This document shows, piece after piece, positions 1-8,653 of a DNA stretch of 64,000 nucleotides. The first letter of the stretch is position 1; every line of letters starts with the position of its first letter. A program made the position numbers and the translations under genes. The notes under the pieces were generated by a model, which worked only from the letters and a program-made list of their open reading frames with translations, did no database searches and was not told where the DNA came from. The stretch comes from Bacillota bacterium (GTDB lineage Bacteria > Bacillota > Limnochordia > Darwinibacteriales > DTU012), in contig DURM01000023.1 of NCBI GenBank assembly GCA_012837335.1, forward strand, positions 38,019-102,018, given 5' to 3'.

Positions 1-826
1 TGCGCTGCAGATGATCTTGATCATCTAACGCGGCGGCGGCTGCAGCCTGAGCCAAAGAGTTCACGTTAAAAGGCTCTTTGGTCTTCAGCATTGCGTTAAT
101 AACACTTGGATCAGCTACTCCATATCCAACGCGGAGAGCAGCGAGAGCATGTATTTTTGAAAAAGTCCGCGTGATTAATAGATTGGGATAGTCTTGCAGC
201 AAATCGATCGTCTGCGGATAAACATCAGACCTGACATATTCGTAGTAAGCTTCATCAATAACTACCAGAATCTGCTTGGGTACCCCGCTTAAAAATCGCT
301 CCAGTTCGGTTGTGTCAACAATAGTGCCGGTGGGATTATTGGGATTGCACACGAAAATAATCTTAGTATGTTCAGAAATCTGTTCCGCCATGGCATTTAA
401 ATCATACCGATAGTTGTCCAGCGGAACCGAAACAATTTTTGCTCCCATTAAAGCAGCAGCAAACCGATACTGGGAAAAAGTTGGTTCGCAGATAATCACC
501 TCGTCACCCGGCATCAGATAAGTTTCGGCAGTTAATTTAATCAGCTCATCAGAGCCGTTGCCGACGATAATCTGCTCAGGTTCAACTGCCAACTGCTTCG
601 CAAGCTTATTTCTCAAACCAACTGCGCTGCCGTCAGGATACACATGGACGCTGTCAAGATTTTCGAGAATAGCGCTGCGAGCCTTGCTGCCCATTCCCAA
701 GGGATTTTCGTTTGACGCTAATTTAATAATATCAGATACGCCATACTCCCGTTTTACTTCATCAATATGCTTGCCGGGAACATATGGTGTAATCTGGTCC
801 AATTCGCTCCGATACCTAATTGTCAT
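1..826 (-). CDS. hisC: histidinol-phosphate / aromatic amino acid aminotransferase, 3' part cut by window edge
   Basis: PLP-dependent class I/II aminotransferase. The frame is open from an ATG at 826 down to base 1 with no stop, so the C-terminus lies outside. The start reads MTIRYRSELDQITPYVPGKH, the SNENPLG segment follows at about residue 38, and the PLP lysine is Lys224 in TFSKIHALA. The KEPFNVN segment near the left edge is typical of HisC. The start codon shares one base with the stop of aroH (TAATG), so the two are translationally coupled. HisC converts imidazole-acetol phosphate to histidinol phosphate, but close homologues also transaminate phenylpyruvate and 4-hydroxyphenylpyruvate. 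The coupling to chorismate mutase makes the aromatic role attractive here; this is inference. Confidence 0.9.
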   Translation of the reverse strand, partial: MTIRYRSELDQITPYVPGKHIDEVKREYGVSDIIKLASNENPLGMGSKARSAILENLDSVHVYPDGSAVGLRNKLAKQLAVEPEQIIVGNGSDELIKLTAETYLMPGDEVIICEPTFSQYRFAAALMGAKIVSVPLDNYRYDLNAMAEQISEHTKIIFVCNPNNPTGTIVDTTELERFLSGVPKQILVVIDEAYYEYVRSDVYPQTIDLLQDYPNLLITRTFSKIHALAALRVGYGVADPSVINAMLKTKEPFNVNSLAQAAAAAALDDQDHLQR

Positions 827-1203
827 TACTCCACATCCTTTACTAAATCAGGCCTTAATTTTACTGCATCCCGCAGATATAGGTGGCGAATTTCTGCCTT
901 ACTTAGGCTTGTATGACAGTGGATTAAAATCCGAATGCACAGCGGCAGACTGCCGGGAACCGGGATCTCAACAGAGCACATCAGAGGTGTCTGGGTAAAG
1001 CCGCACTCACGCGCTGCTCGAGCCGGAAAAGCTTGATCGAGATCCGGAGTTACCGTGAAAATGATGCTGATCAAATCATCCTCGGTTAGGTTGTTCTGCT
1101 TAATCATCTCTGACAGCAGATATTTGGTAGCATCAATTATCTCTTGTTCATTGTTTTTGGCAGCAGTAATTGCTCCCCTTACTGCACGTACCAAAGTCCG
1201 CAT
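826..1203 (-). CDS. aroH: chorismate mutase, AroH type
   Basis: Monofunctional trimeric chorismate mutase, converting chorismate to prephenate for phenylalanine and tyrosine synthesis in the cytoplasm. At 125 residues it matches the usual AroH length of about 127. Active-site positions known from Bacillus subtilis AroH are all visible: an N-terminal RAVRGA with Arg9, Cys76, Glu79, Arg91, Tyr109 and Arg117 in LRPDL. The downstream hisC gene overlaps its stop by one base, and a YhiN-like flavoprotein gene lies 22 bp upstream. An AAGGAG sequence sits directly against the ATG, so the start is slightly less certain than the family assignment. Confidence 0.95.
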   Translation of the reverse strand: MRTLVRAVRGAITAAKNNEQEIIDATKYLLSEMIKQNNLTEDDLISIIFTVTPDLDQAFPARAARECGFTQTPLMCSVEIPVPGSLPLCIRILIHCHTSLSKAEIRHLYLRDAVKLRPDLVKDVE

Positions 1204-1225
1204 CTCCTTTCTTTTCCTTTATCAA

Positions 1226-2461
1226 TTAACCCTGAGCCGCATAAAATCCTGCTGTACTTCCTGTTGAAAATGCAGCCTGAAGATTAAATCCACCGGTTAC
1301 ACCATCCACATCGATCACTTCCCCAGCAAAATACAAACCTTGTATCAGCTTTGATTCCATTGTTTTTGGATTGATTTCATTTACATTGACACCTCCGGCG
1401 GTAACAATCGCCGATGAGAGGGGAAGAGTATCTGTAATGACCAGTTCCAGCCGCTTTAACAGCTGAACCAGCTTCAGCCTTTCGGCTTTGGTAATCTGGT
1501 TAACCGGCCTTTCTGGTGCTATCTGCGACCGCTCGATCATTACCGGAATCAGACTCTTCGGCAACAGCTCTCTGAGGCTGTTTTTAAACTGCTTGCGCTG
1601 AAACTTCTGAAAATCTCTCTGAACTCTTTTGTCCAGTTCGTCCTCTGTTAAAGCCGGTTTTAAATCTATGGTTATGGTTACAGTTCGACCCTCCCGCAAC
1701 CACAGCGCTGCCTGGCGGCTTAAGGTCAGAATGATCGGCCCTGTAACTCCAAAATGGGCAAACTGCATCTCACCAAATTCGCTGACGCTTTCTCCTTCAC
1801 TGGAAAGTTTGGCAGTTACATTCCGTAAACTCAGGCCGGAAACCTGCTTTACCCAGGTTTGCCTGGTTTTCAATGCTACCAGCGCCGGAAAGATTGGTGT
1901 CACTGTGTGTCCAAGCTCCCTGGCAAAAGTATAGCCATCGCCTGTTGAGCCTGTTCCGGGATAGCTGGCTCCACCGGTGGCAATAATTACTCGGTCCACC
2001 TCATAGTAACCACTGCTAGTATCTACACCCTGCACTTTCCCATCCCAAGCAACCACTTTCTTAACTTGCGTGTTGGGCTTAATTTTTGCACCTGAATCTT
2101 TAGCGAAGCGAATCAAGGTATCGGCAACTTGGTCAGCATCATCGGATACCGGAAATACCCTCTGCCCCCGCTCAACCTTGGTTTCAAGCCCATACTGACT
2201 CAGCAGATTGATCAAATCTGAATTTGTAAAGCGGTGGAGGGCACTGTAAAGAAATTTACCATTGCCCGGATAATGAGCAATAAACTCCCGAATTGTCCGG
2301 GCGTTGGTAATGTTGCAGCGTCCCTTGCCGGAGATGCGGATCTTTTTGCCTGGAAGATCATTTTTTTCTAACAGCAGTACATCAGCACCCTGTCCGGCTG
2401 CCGTACCTGCTGCCATCAATCCTGCGGCTCCTCCTCCGACAACTATCACTCTATTTGCCAC
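1226..2461 (-). CDS. NAD(P)/FAD-dependent oxidoreductase, HI0933/YhiN (BaiN-like) family
   Basis: Flavoprotein of 411 residues with an N-terminal Rossmann FAD-binding motif (VVGGGAAGLMAA from residue 6), a GKGRCNITNA segment at about residue 46, IIATGGASYPGTGSTGDGY in the middle and a C-terminal TAGGVNVNEINPKTMESK plus GEVIDVDGVTGGFN block. This pattern is typical of the HI0933/YhiN family, whose members include YtfP of Bacillus and the bile-acid reductase BaiN; the general physiological role is unknown. The GTG start lies inside the end of rluB (11 bp overlap), behind an AGGCGGTG ribosome binding site, so the two are probably one transcript. Confidence 0.88.
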   Translation of the reverse strand: MANRVIVVGGGAAGLMAAGTAAGQGADVLLLEKNDLPGKKIRISGKGRCNITNARTIREFIAHYPGNGKFLYSALHRFTNSDLINLLSQYGLETKVERGQRVFPVSDDADQVADTLIRFAKDSGAKIKPNTQVKKVVAWDGKVQGVDTSSGYYEVDRVIIATGGASYPGTGSTGDGYTFARELGHTVTPIFPALVALKTRQTWVKQVSGLSLRNVTAKLSSEGESVSEFGEMQFAHFGVTGPIILTLSRQAALWLREGRTVTITIDLKPALTEDELDKRVQRDFQKFQRKQFKNSLRELLPKSLIPVMIERSQIAPERPVNQITKAERLKLVQLLKRLELVITDTLPLSSAIVTAGGVNVNEINPKTMESKLIQGLYFAGEVIDVDGVTGGFNLQAAFSTGSTAGFYAAQG

Positions 2462-3182
2462 GGCGCTTCACCGCCTGTCTGAGTTTGCCAATTTCCTGCT
2501 CTGTCAGCTGCCGCCAGCTGCCGGGTGCTAGTTTTCCCAGCTTAATTGGACCGAACTGAGTGCGGATCAACCTGCGCACAGACAGATCGAGAGCCTGACA
2601 CATGCGGCGAACCTGGCGGTTGCGGCCCTCATGAATGCCGATCTTAAGAACTGACTTACGAGGAGTAGATGACAACAACTCCACATAGGCGGGTCTGGTA
2701 ATGCCGTCTTCCAGTTCAACACCAGATCGCAGCACCGCTAAATCATCCTCTGAGACCTCCCCGATCACCTCCACCAGATAAAACTTGCGCACCTCATATT
2801 TAGGATGCATCAGGCGGTTAGCAAGCTGTCCATCATTAGTTAACAGCAGCAGACCTTCAGATTCATAGTCCAAACGACCCACAGGATAGACCCGCTCTTC
2901 AACCGAGGTCAAAAGATCCATTACTGTCTTTCTGCCCCGATCGTCCTTGACAGTGGTTAAATAACCCCGCGGTTTATTTAAAAGATAGTAGGCATACTTC
3001 TCCTTTGATCGGATCGCTTTACCATCTACTTTGACCGTATCATACCTCAAATCAACTTTTGTGCCTAGTTCCGTAACTACTCTGCCGTTTACTGTTACCC
3101 GCCCGGCTGTGATCAACTTTTCACTGGCGCGGCGTGAGGCAATGCCAGCATGAGCAATTACTTTCTGCAGTCTTTCTTTCAT
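2451..3182 (-). CDS. rluB: rRNA pseudouridine synthase RluB/RsuA family
   Basis: Converts a specific uridine to pseudouridine in ribosomal RNA. An S4 RNA-binding domain covers about residues 1-60 (RLQKVIAHAGIASRR), then the catalytic domain carries the GRLDYESEGLLLLTNDG motif with Asp105 as catalytic nucleophile, and RNRQVRRM near residue 196. The length of 243 matches the family. In many Bacillota rluB lies close to scpA-scpB, as here, although dacB and spmA-spmB, which separate them in Bacillus, are absent. The substrate is most likely 23S rRNA as for RluB of Bacillus, but RsuA-type 16S specificity cannot be excluded from sequence alone. Confidence 0.93.
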   Translation of the reverse strand: MKERLQKVIAHAGIASRRASEKLITAGRVTVNGRVVTELGTKVDLRYDTVKVDGKAIRSKEKYAYYLLNKPRGYLTTVKDDRGRKTVMDLLTSVEERVYPVGRLDYESEGLLLLTNDGQLANRLMHPKYEVRKFYLVEVIGEVSEDDLAVLRSGVELEDGITRPAYVELLSSTPRKSVLKIGIHEGRNRQVRRMCQALDLSVRRLIRTQFGPIKLGKLAPGSWRQLTEQEIGKLRQAVKRRGK

Positions 3183-3236
3183 TTACATCACTGCTCCCTC
3201 ATGAATAACATCTTACCTGACTGAACAGATTTTTAC

Positions 3237-3264
3237 AAGAAAAAAAGAGGGGAAACTCCCCTCC
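3237..3264 (-). terminator. rho-independent terminator after gerW
   Basis: On the minus strand a 7-bp stem GAGGGGA / TCCCCTC with a 3-base loop (3247-3263) is followed by a run of seven T. It begins 11 bases after the gerW stop and separates the scp-gerW transcript from rluB. Confidence 0.85.
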
Positions 3265-3274
3265 TGCCGCGGCC

Positions 3275-3664
3275 TTAGATTTCAAATTGTTTCTGGTCAG
3301 CAGTACCCCGAATCTGATCGATTACTTTTGGGATCATGTCTACTAAGCGGTCATAGATGGCAGTATTGTCCACCGGCAGTAGGCGCACTTCATTATTGCC
3401 TACCACAAGAAAGGCTACCGGATTTAACGAAATCCCGCCGCCGCTGCCGCCGCCAAAAGGCAGTTCACCGCCGGAATTGTCGTTCTGGCCTTGAAATTCT
3501 GTTCCCCCGGCTGCAAAGCCAAAGCTGACTCTGCTCACCGGAACGATCACATTCCCATCTGGGGTCTCAACCGGATCACCCAAAATTGTATTAACATCAA
3601 CCATTGCTTTGAGGCTTTCCATTGCGGTTTCCATCAGACCTTCAATCGGATGATTCTCTTCCAT
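3275..3664 (-). CDS. gerW: spore protein GerW (YtfJ) family
   Basis: Sporulation protein of 129 residues. The family pattern is clear: an N-terminal helix (IEGLMETAMESLKAMVDVNTILGDP), an IVPVSRVSFGFAAGG strand region at about residue 40, a glycine-rich loop (FGGGSGGG near residue 70), and NPVAFLVVGNNEVRLLPVD at about 80-100. In Bacillus subtilis GerW (YtfJ) is made in the forespore and is needed for normal germination with L-alanine; biochemistry is unknown. A strong AAAGGAGG precedes the ATG. The first 23 bases overlap the DUF2953 gene, as with the adjacent ytfI-ytfJ pair in Bacillus. Confidence 0.93.
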   Translation of the reverse strand: MEENHPIEGLMETAMESLKAMVDVNTILGDPVETPDGNVIVPVSRVSFGFAAGGTEFQGQNDNSGGELPFGGGSGGGISLNPVAFLVVGNNEVRLLPVDNTAIYDRLVDMIPKVIDQIRGTADQKQFEI

Positions 3665-4268
3665 ATCTGCAGCCTCCTTTCCCCAGCTTCAGTTGTTGTT
3701 TGATGTACTTAACAATAATGTGACCGAGACGGATCTTAAATATACAGTGAAACCAGCATTCGAATTGAATCGGTCCAAATACGGGTTTAATCTGAATCTG
3801 AGGTTGATGGAGAAACCTCACGCGGCTGCCGATAATACTCAGCGCAATCGAGATCAGTCCCCAAGCCGCGCCGGCAGAAATACCGGTCAGGGCAGCTTCT
3901 CCAGTACTGTATCGCAGTTTAACTTCTAATTTCTCGATTTCTCTTAACAAAAACAAAGCGAGTTTCGATCCGAACTTAATTGCCCGCGGCAGCGGGGTAC
4001 TGAGCAGCCTTTTCAGTTTTTCAAGGGATGTGACCGTAAAAACATCCCGGGAAGCCTTGGGAACTTGAATATTTGCCTCTGTCAGCCAGCGGGTTCCGAG
4101 CCGCTCAAGATGTGATACCCGCACTGCAATCGGCAGTTTCCAAATCCAAAAGATTATCTTCCAGCTTCCATTTGTCTGATGCAGAAGGTATTCCAGTTCT
4201 AAGTAAAAGGGCAGCAGGAGCAGGGCCGCGCACAGCGCACCTGCCAATAAAAAAAGACCGAGCAGCAT
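3642..4268 (-). CDS. DUF2953 membrane protein (YtfI-like)
   Basis: A protein of about 208 residues with an N-terminal membrane segment (MLLGLFLLAGALCAALLLLPF) and a second hydrophobic stretch around residue 135-155, followed by a basic C-terminus. Size, the central hydrophobic hairpin and position directly upstream of gerW match the DUF2953 (YtfI) family, which accompanies gerW in spore formers; function is not known. I prefer the ATG at 4268, which has GGAG nine bases upstream; an alternative in-frame ATG lies at 4283. Confidence 0.75.
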   Translation of the reverse strand: MLLGLFLLAGALCAALLLLPFYLELEYLLHQTNGSWKIIFWIWKLPIAVRVSHLERLGTRWLTEANIQVPKASRDVFTVTSLEKLKRLLSTPLPRAIKFGSKLALFLLREIEKLEVKLRYSTGEAALTGISAGAAWGLISIALSIIGSRVRFLHQPQIQIKPVFGPIQFECWFHCIFKIRLGHIIVKYIKQQLKLGKGGCRYGRESSD

Positions 4269-4317
4269 GGCTTCACTCTCCATCTCTCGATCTTAATTTT
4301 TCAAATTTTGGTTAGGC

Positions 4318-4848
4318 TTATTCATCAGTGCTTGCAAGCTGCGGAAACTCAGAGCGGCGCGGCAGATCATCTAATGATTTTAGATTAAACTCCAGCAAAA
4401 ACTTCTCGGTCGTTCCAAACAAGAGCGGCCGACCCGGCCCGTCTTTCCGTCCAACTTCAGCAATTAGTTCCCGCTCCAACAGAGTATTGATGGCGCTGTC
4501 CGCCCGCACTCCCCTGATCTTTTCAATTTCAGCTCGGGTGACCGGCTGTTGATAAGCTATAATTGCCAGTGTTTCTAAAGCGGGAGCTGATAAGGGTGTG
4601 TGGATCACTTTCCGCCCAAGTTTCTCAATCCACTCGCTCAGCTCAGGACGGGTGACGAATTGATATCCTCCCGCCACATTCCTCAATATAAATCCAGAGT
4701 TCCGGTACTTCTCAGCGATATCCTCAACCAATCTGGCTGTGAGTTTCTCATCTATTGCTATAATCTCACTAATTTCTTTTATGGTTAGCGGATAAGGGGC
4801 AGCAAAAATCAGCCCTTCTATAATCCTGTAGGACTCTTCTAAAGTCAC
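4318..4848 (-). CDS. scpB: segregation and condensation protein B
   Basis: Kleisin-associated winged-helix subunit of the SMC-ScpAB condensin complex, which organises and separates the nucleoid. The 176-residue protein contains two winged-helix domains; the RNVAGGYQFVTRPE strand and the segment ALETLAIIAYQQPVTRAEIEKIRGV (from about residue 88) are hallmark ScpB sequence, followed by GRKDGPGRPLLFGTTEKFLLEFNL. GTG start behind AGGAGG. It lies 4 bp after scpA, the universal partner order. Confidence 0.97.
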   Translation of the reverse strand: MTLEESYRIIEGLIFAAPYPLTIKEISEIIAIDEKLTARLVEDIAEKYRNSGFILRNVAGGYQFVTRPELSEWIEKLGRKVIHTPLSAPALETLAIIAYQQPVTRAEIEKIRGVRADSAINTLLERELIAEVGRKDGPGRPLLFGTTEKFLLEFNLKSLDDLPRRSEFPQLASTDE

Positions 4849-4852
4849 TTGC

Positions 4853-5569
4853 TTACCTCCTAATCAACCGGATATCACCAAAATCATGCTTCTGCACTGC
4901 GTTAATCTCCCGCATGCGCACTAATTCCAATACCGCCAAGAATGTCACTACAATAAAAGCCCGATCTCTGTGCACCAGCAAATCGCTAAATGAAACACTC
5001 TCCTGCTTAAGGAGCGTTAAGCGGATATTGCCAATACATTCAGCTACACTCAGTCCCCGTTTGACATACGATACCTTTTTGCTTTCTTCTAAAGCGCTCA
5101 AAACCTGCGCAAACATATTAGCCAGAGTTCGAGCATCAGCATCTCCAACAGGATTAGCAAAAACTGGTGGTTTCTGCTCACTAGGTTCAGGATACACCCG
5201 TGGAAAAACAGTAATCTGCTCAGCCCGGTTTTTAAGAATTTCGGCAGCTTCTTTATAGAACTTGTACTCTAACAGCTGCATTACCAGCTGATCGCGGGGA
5301 TCCTCTTCATCATCAGTATCATTCTCATCAAGTTTTGGTTTTTTCGGCAGCAGCATCTTCGCCTTAATCTGCAGCAGAGTTGCTGCCATCACCAAAAAAT
5401 CGCCGCTCACAACCAAATCAAGCTCCTGCATTCGGCGCAGATAGCCTAAGTAATCCTCGGTAATCTGAGCAATGGGAATATCCATAATGTCGATCTCAGC
5501 TTGATCGATCAGATTCAAAAGCAGGTCGAACGGACCTTCAAACACTTCCAGCTTAACTAAATATCCCAT
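4853..5569 (-). CDS. scpA: segregation and condensation protein A
   Basis: Kleisin subunit of the SMC-ScpAB complex. The N-terminal KLEVFEGPFDLLLNLIDQAEIDIMDIPIAQI block is the SMC-head-binding region of ScpA, and the C-terminal winged helix (FLAVLELVRMREI) contacts the second SMC head. At 238 residues the length is normal. I start it at the ATG at 5569, which follows AGGTGG; a GTG three codons upstream overlaps that Shine-Dalgarno sequence. An M50 protease gene ends 33 bp upstream. Confidence 0.97.
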   Translation of the reverse strand: MGYLVKLEVFEGPFDLLLNLIDQAEIDIMDIPIAQITEDYLGYLRRMQELDLVVSGDFLVMAATLLQIKAKMLLPKKPKLDENDTDDEEDPRDQLVMQLLEYKFYKEAAEILKNRAEQITVFPRVYPEPSEQKPPVFANPVGDADARTLANMFAQVLSALEESKKVSYVKRGLSVAECIGNIRLTLLKQESVSFSDLLVHRDRAFIVVTFLAVLELVRMREINAVQKHDFGDIRLIRR

Positions 5570-5602
5570 GGCTCCCACCTATTTGTCGTTATCGTTTAAA
5601 AT

Positions 5603-6244
5603 CTATAATGAAAGCACTTGGATGATCCAAATCAAAAAATTGGCAATCGGACTGACAACCCACATCAGCAAACCGGTCCAAACCCCCAGAATCAGGATCA
5701 GCGGTGCGTAAGGGGCAATGCGCTCATACTTAATCCGCCATATTAACGGCAGCAGGTTGCCAAGGATCCTCGAACCATCCAGAGGCGGCAGAGGTACCAG
5801 ATTAAAGGCCGCTAACCAGATGTTGATCTGGAAATTGATCACTAAAAGCGTATACAAAAGATACCATGTCTGGCCGTTGACAGGAAGACGCAGTACAAAG
5901 ACGCTGAGGAGATTTAAGATCCACGCTACAGTAATATTGGCCAATGGACCGGCAACCGCCGTTAAAATTTCATCTCTGCGGCGATTCTTAAAATACAGGG
6001 GATTGATCTGCACCGGCCTGGCCCAGCCAACTCTGAAAAAAACCAACATCAGAATTCCAATTGGATCGAGATGCTTGAGGGGATTGAGAGTCAATCTTCC
6101 CTGCGCTTTAGGAGTAGGATCGCCAAGCTTGTACGCCACTGCACCGTGAGCTAGCTCGTGAACCGATATGGCAAACAAAGCTGCAATAACACGGAAAACC
6201 AGCTGTTCCAAATTAAGCTGTTGTAAATGCATTCCCAAACCCAT
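5603..6244 (-). CDS. site-2 protease family (peptidase M50) membrane protein
   Basis: Intramembrane zinc metalloprotease-like protein of 213 residues with about five or six hydrophobic segments. The zinc motif HELAH is at residues 29-33 and the third ligand region NLVPLPPLDGSRIL at about 150-163, so catalytic residues are intact. It belongs to the minimal YwhC/Rv-type M50 group without PDZ domain, commonly found upstream of scpA in Clostridia. Its substrate is unknown. AGGAGG lies eight bases before the ATG. Location between lysA and scpA suggests a long housekeeping operon. Confidence 0.92.
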   Translation of the reverse strand: MGLGMHLQQLNLEQLVFRVIAALFAISVHELAHGAVAYKLGDPTPKAQGRLTLNPLKHLDPIGILMLVFFRVGWARPVQINPLYFKNRRRDEILTAVAGPLANITVAWILNLLSVFVLRLPVNGQTWYLLYTLLVINFQINIWLAAFNLVPLPPLDGSRILGNLLPLIWRIKYERIAPYAPLILILGVWTGLLMWVVSPIANFLIWIIQVLSL

Positions 6245-6265
6245 GGTTTTTCCTCCTGACTAAAT

Positions 6266-7573
6266 CTAGTCCGACCACCGCGCGGGAATCCGATGCAGTC
6301 TGACTAAGTCCTCATAGCATTCCCGTTCCACCAGAATATCGCTGGTTCCTTTGTAGACAGCAATCAGAGGCAGCCGGGGAACAGCGTTATAATTACTGGC
6401 CATGACATAGTTGTACGCTCCGGTACTAAAGACAGCCAGCAGATCACCAGGTTCTAAACGGGGCAATTTAATATTATTAATCAGGACATCGCCGGATTCA
6501 CAGTATTTTCCCACAACCGTATAGAGTTTCTCCGGCTCCTGATCAGCCTTGTTGACCACCACTGCGTGGTACTTAGCCTGATACAATGCGACTCTGGGAT
6601 TATCGCCCATGCCGCCATCAACTGCTGCATAGGTGCGACCACCGATATTTTCCTTAATGGAACCAACACGGTAGACAGTAACACCTGCATCCCCCACTAA
6701 TGAGCGGCCGGGTTCAACCATCACCTTGGGCATGGGGATTCCATGGCTGCCGCAGGCGTCAGCAAGTGATTCTGTCAGCAGATCGCCTAAGGCCTGGACC
6801 GACGCTGGATGATCCTCGGGCACATACTTAATGCCCAAACCACCGCCCAGATCCAGTTCACTAAGTCTAATACCAAGCTTCGCAGCTTCTGCCATTAAAC
6901 CAACCATGACCTCCACAGTCTTCGCATAGCTCTCCAACTCAAAAATTTGCGAGCCGATGTGGCAGTGCAGTCCCCTTAAATTCAAATTCGGCGCAGCAGC
7001 CGCTTTTTTGACTGCATCTACAGCTTGGTTGTGGGCGATGCTGATCCCAAACTTAGAATCAAGCTGGCCGGTTTGAATATAGGTGTGGGTATGCGCTTCA
7101 ACACCAGGGATAATCCGCAGCAGAATATCTGCCTTGCGGCCTAGTTTTTCCGCTAAACCTGATAACACCTCAAGCTCATAGAGATTATCAACTACGATTC
7201 TGCCAACTCCTGCCTGAAGTGCCGACTCCAATTCGGCAGGGGACTTATTATTCCCGTGGAAATAAATCCGTTCCGGCGGAAATCCGGCCTGTAAAGCAAT
7301 ATAGAGCTCACCGCCGCTGACCACGTCAAGGGAAAGCCCTTGATTCGCCATAAATCTAGCGATACCCACCGTTAATAATGCCTTACCGGCATAGATAATC
7401 TCGCAGTTAGGCAGTTTGCTGAAAGCCTGTTTATATCGATTAATATTGCTGACTAGTCTTTCTTCATCTAAAAGATAAAATGGAGTTCCATACTGGGAAG
7501 CCAAATCGACTAAGTCGCAGCCTCCGATCACAAGGTGTCCGGCCTGATTAATATGTTCTGTCCAGAAATTCAA
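6266..7573 (-). CDS. lysA: diaminopimelate decarboxylase
   Basis: PLP enzyme that decarboxylates meso-diaminopimelate to L-lysine. It has the alanine-racemase-like TIM barrel with the PLP lysine in YAGKAL (Lys64), the glycine-rich phosphate loop DLGGGLGIKY, the EPGRSLVG segment and the C-terminal CESGDVL with the active-site Cys. Length 435 is normal. The start is a TTG, with GGGGAGG seven bases upstream. Presence of lysA together with a DNPR-type MurE indicates a DAP pathway. I see no lysine riboswitch: only about 90 bp separates it from the activase gene upstream, and that gap holds a terminator. Confidence 0.96.
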   Translation of the reverse strand: MNFWTEHINQAGHLVIGGCDLVDLASQYGTPFYLLDEERLVSNINRYKQAFSKLPNCEIIYAGKALLTVGIARFMANQGLSLDVVSGGELYIALQAGFPPERIYFHGNNKSPAELESALQAGVGRIVVDNLYELEVLSGLAEKLGRKADILLRIIPGVEAHTHTYIQTGQLDSKFGISIAHNQAVDAVKKAAAAPNLNLRGLHCHIGSQIFELESYAKTVEVMVGLMAEAAKLGIRLSELDLGGGLGIKYVPEDHPASVQALGDLLTESLADACGSHGIPMPKVMVEPGRSLVGDAGVTVYRVGSIKENIGGRTYAAVDGGMGDNPRVALYQAKYHAVVVNKADQEPEKLYTVVGKYCESGDVLINNIKLPRLEPGDLLAVFSTGAYNYVMASNYNAVPRLPLIAVYKGTSDILVERECYEDLVRLHRIPARWSD

Positions 7574-7594
7574 ATTGGCTCCTCCCCAACCATC

Positions 7595-7622
7595 TAAATA
7601 TAAACCCCCGCTTGGGCGGGGG
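7595..7622 (-). terminator. rho-independent terminator after the dehydratase-activase gene
   Basis: Stem CCCCCGC / GCGGGGG with a 4-base loop at 7605-7622, followed on the minus strand by TTTATATTTAG. It ends the spoVAF-activase transcript 42 bases beyond the stop codon and precedes lysA. Confidence 0.75.
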
Positions 7623-7663
7623 ATGAAACATCAATAATCGATAGTAATATTTTAGCACAAGAG

Positions 7664-8653
7664 TTAAGAGATAGCAAGACGAGAGCTTGATTCCATGCCG
7701 CTTTGGACCTTGCCACATCGCGATCCCCAGCTGGCAATGATCTGACCGTCGCGCAGGATATCGACAATTTCACAGTGATTGGCACAATCTTGGCAGATCC
7801 AGCTGCGGTTTTCGAACACACTGTCAACCATTTGAAAACCATAGAAGTTTGTCTGACTGCCTCTGCTGATCTGTTCATGAGCTAAAAGCGCAGCTCCAAT
7901 AGCTCCCATTACATCAAAGTGAGCAGGAACAAGCACTTCTGCGTTTAAGGCCTCCTGAAGAGCGCGGCGCATCCCTTTATTGGCTGCTACACCACCTTGA
8001 AAGAGTATCTTCTCCTTTATTTCCTTGCCCTTACCGACATTATTCAGGTAATTGCGGACCATCGCATCACAGAGACCAGCAAGAATATCCGCAATACCGT
8101 GCCCGAGCTGCTGTTTGTGAATCATATCCGATTCTGCAAAAACAGTACACCGGCCGGCAATCCGCACCGGGCTGCGGCTTTGAAGGGCAATATCACCAAA
8201 TTTCTCAATGGGAATATTAAGGCGACCTGCCTGCTGGTCGAGAAAGGAACCTGTACCCGCAGCGCAGACTGTATTCATGGCAAAATCTGTAACCACTTGG
8301 TCCCGCAGAATGATTATTTTTGAATCCTGTCCCCCAATCTCGATAATGGTCTGGACATCCGGTTCTTGATGGAGAGCTGCAAGGGCGTGAGCTGTGATCT
8401 CATTTTTTACTACATCCGCCCCCAGCATCACTCCGGCTAACTGGCGAGCGCTTCCGGTAGTTCCGACACCAACAACCTGCCAGGAGCCCTGCTTCGCAAT
8501 CTGCTCTACAGCTTTCTGGAGCGCTTGAATTGGACGTCCTTGGGTTCGGCAGTAAATCTTGCTGATTACCTCCAAGCTGGATGCATCCAAAACCACGAGA
8601 TTAGTGCTGACCGATCCAACGTCAACGCCGAGATAAACTGAGTGGTTTTCCAA
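7664..8653 (-). CDS. acyl-CoA dehydratase activase-like ATPase (HgdC/BcrA-D family)
   Basis: ASKHA-fold ATPase that in 2-hydroxyacyl-CoA dehydratase systems injects one electron, driven by ATP, into the dehydratase. The N-terminus reads YLGVDVGSVSTNLVVLD, the [4Fe-4S] ligands between subunits are present as Cys130 (TVCAAGTGSFLD) and Cys169 (GRCTVFAESD), spaced exactly as in HgdC, and IIEIGGQDSK gives the second phosphate motif. I place the start at the TTG at 8653, eight bases after AAGGGGG, rather than an upstream ATG; this gives 329 residues. A C-terminal extension with CQDCANHC may bind metal. It overlaps the next gene by 32 bp. No dehydratase subunits lie nearby, so its target is unknown. 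Confidence 0.88.
   Translation of the reverse strand: MENHSVYLGVDVGSVSTNLVVLDASSLEVISKIYCRTQGRPIQALQKAVEQIAKQGSWQVVGVGTTGSARQLAGVMLGADVVKNEITAHALAALHQEPDVQTIIEIGGQDSKIIILRDQVVTDFAMNTVCAAGTGSFLDQQAGRLNIPIEKFGDIALQSRSPVRIAGRCTVFAESDMIHKQQLGHGIADILAGLCDAMVRNYLNNVGKGKEIKEKILFQGGVAANKGMRRALQEALNAEVLVPAHFDVMGAIGAALLAHEQISRGSQTNFYGFQMVDSVFENRSWICQDCANHCEIVDILRDGQIIASWGSRCGKVQSGMESSSRLAIS

Noticed and set aside
7574..7663. Lysine riboswitch upstream of lysA
   Set aside because: The gap is only about 90 bases and is occupied by a terminator belonging to the upstream gene; the L-box fold needs far more sequence.
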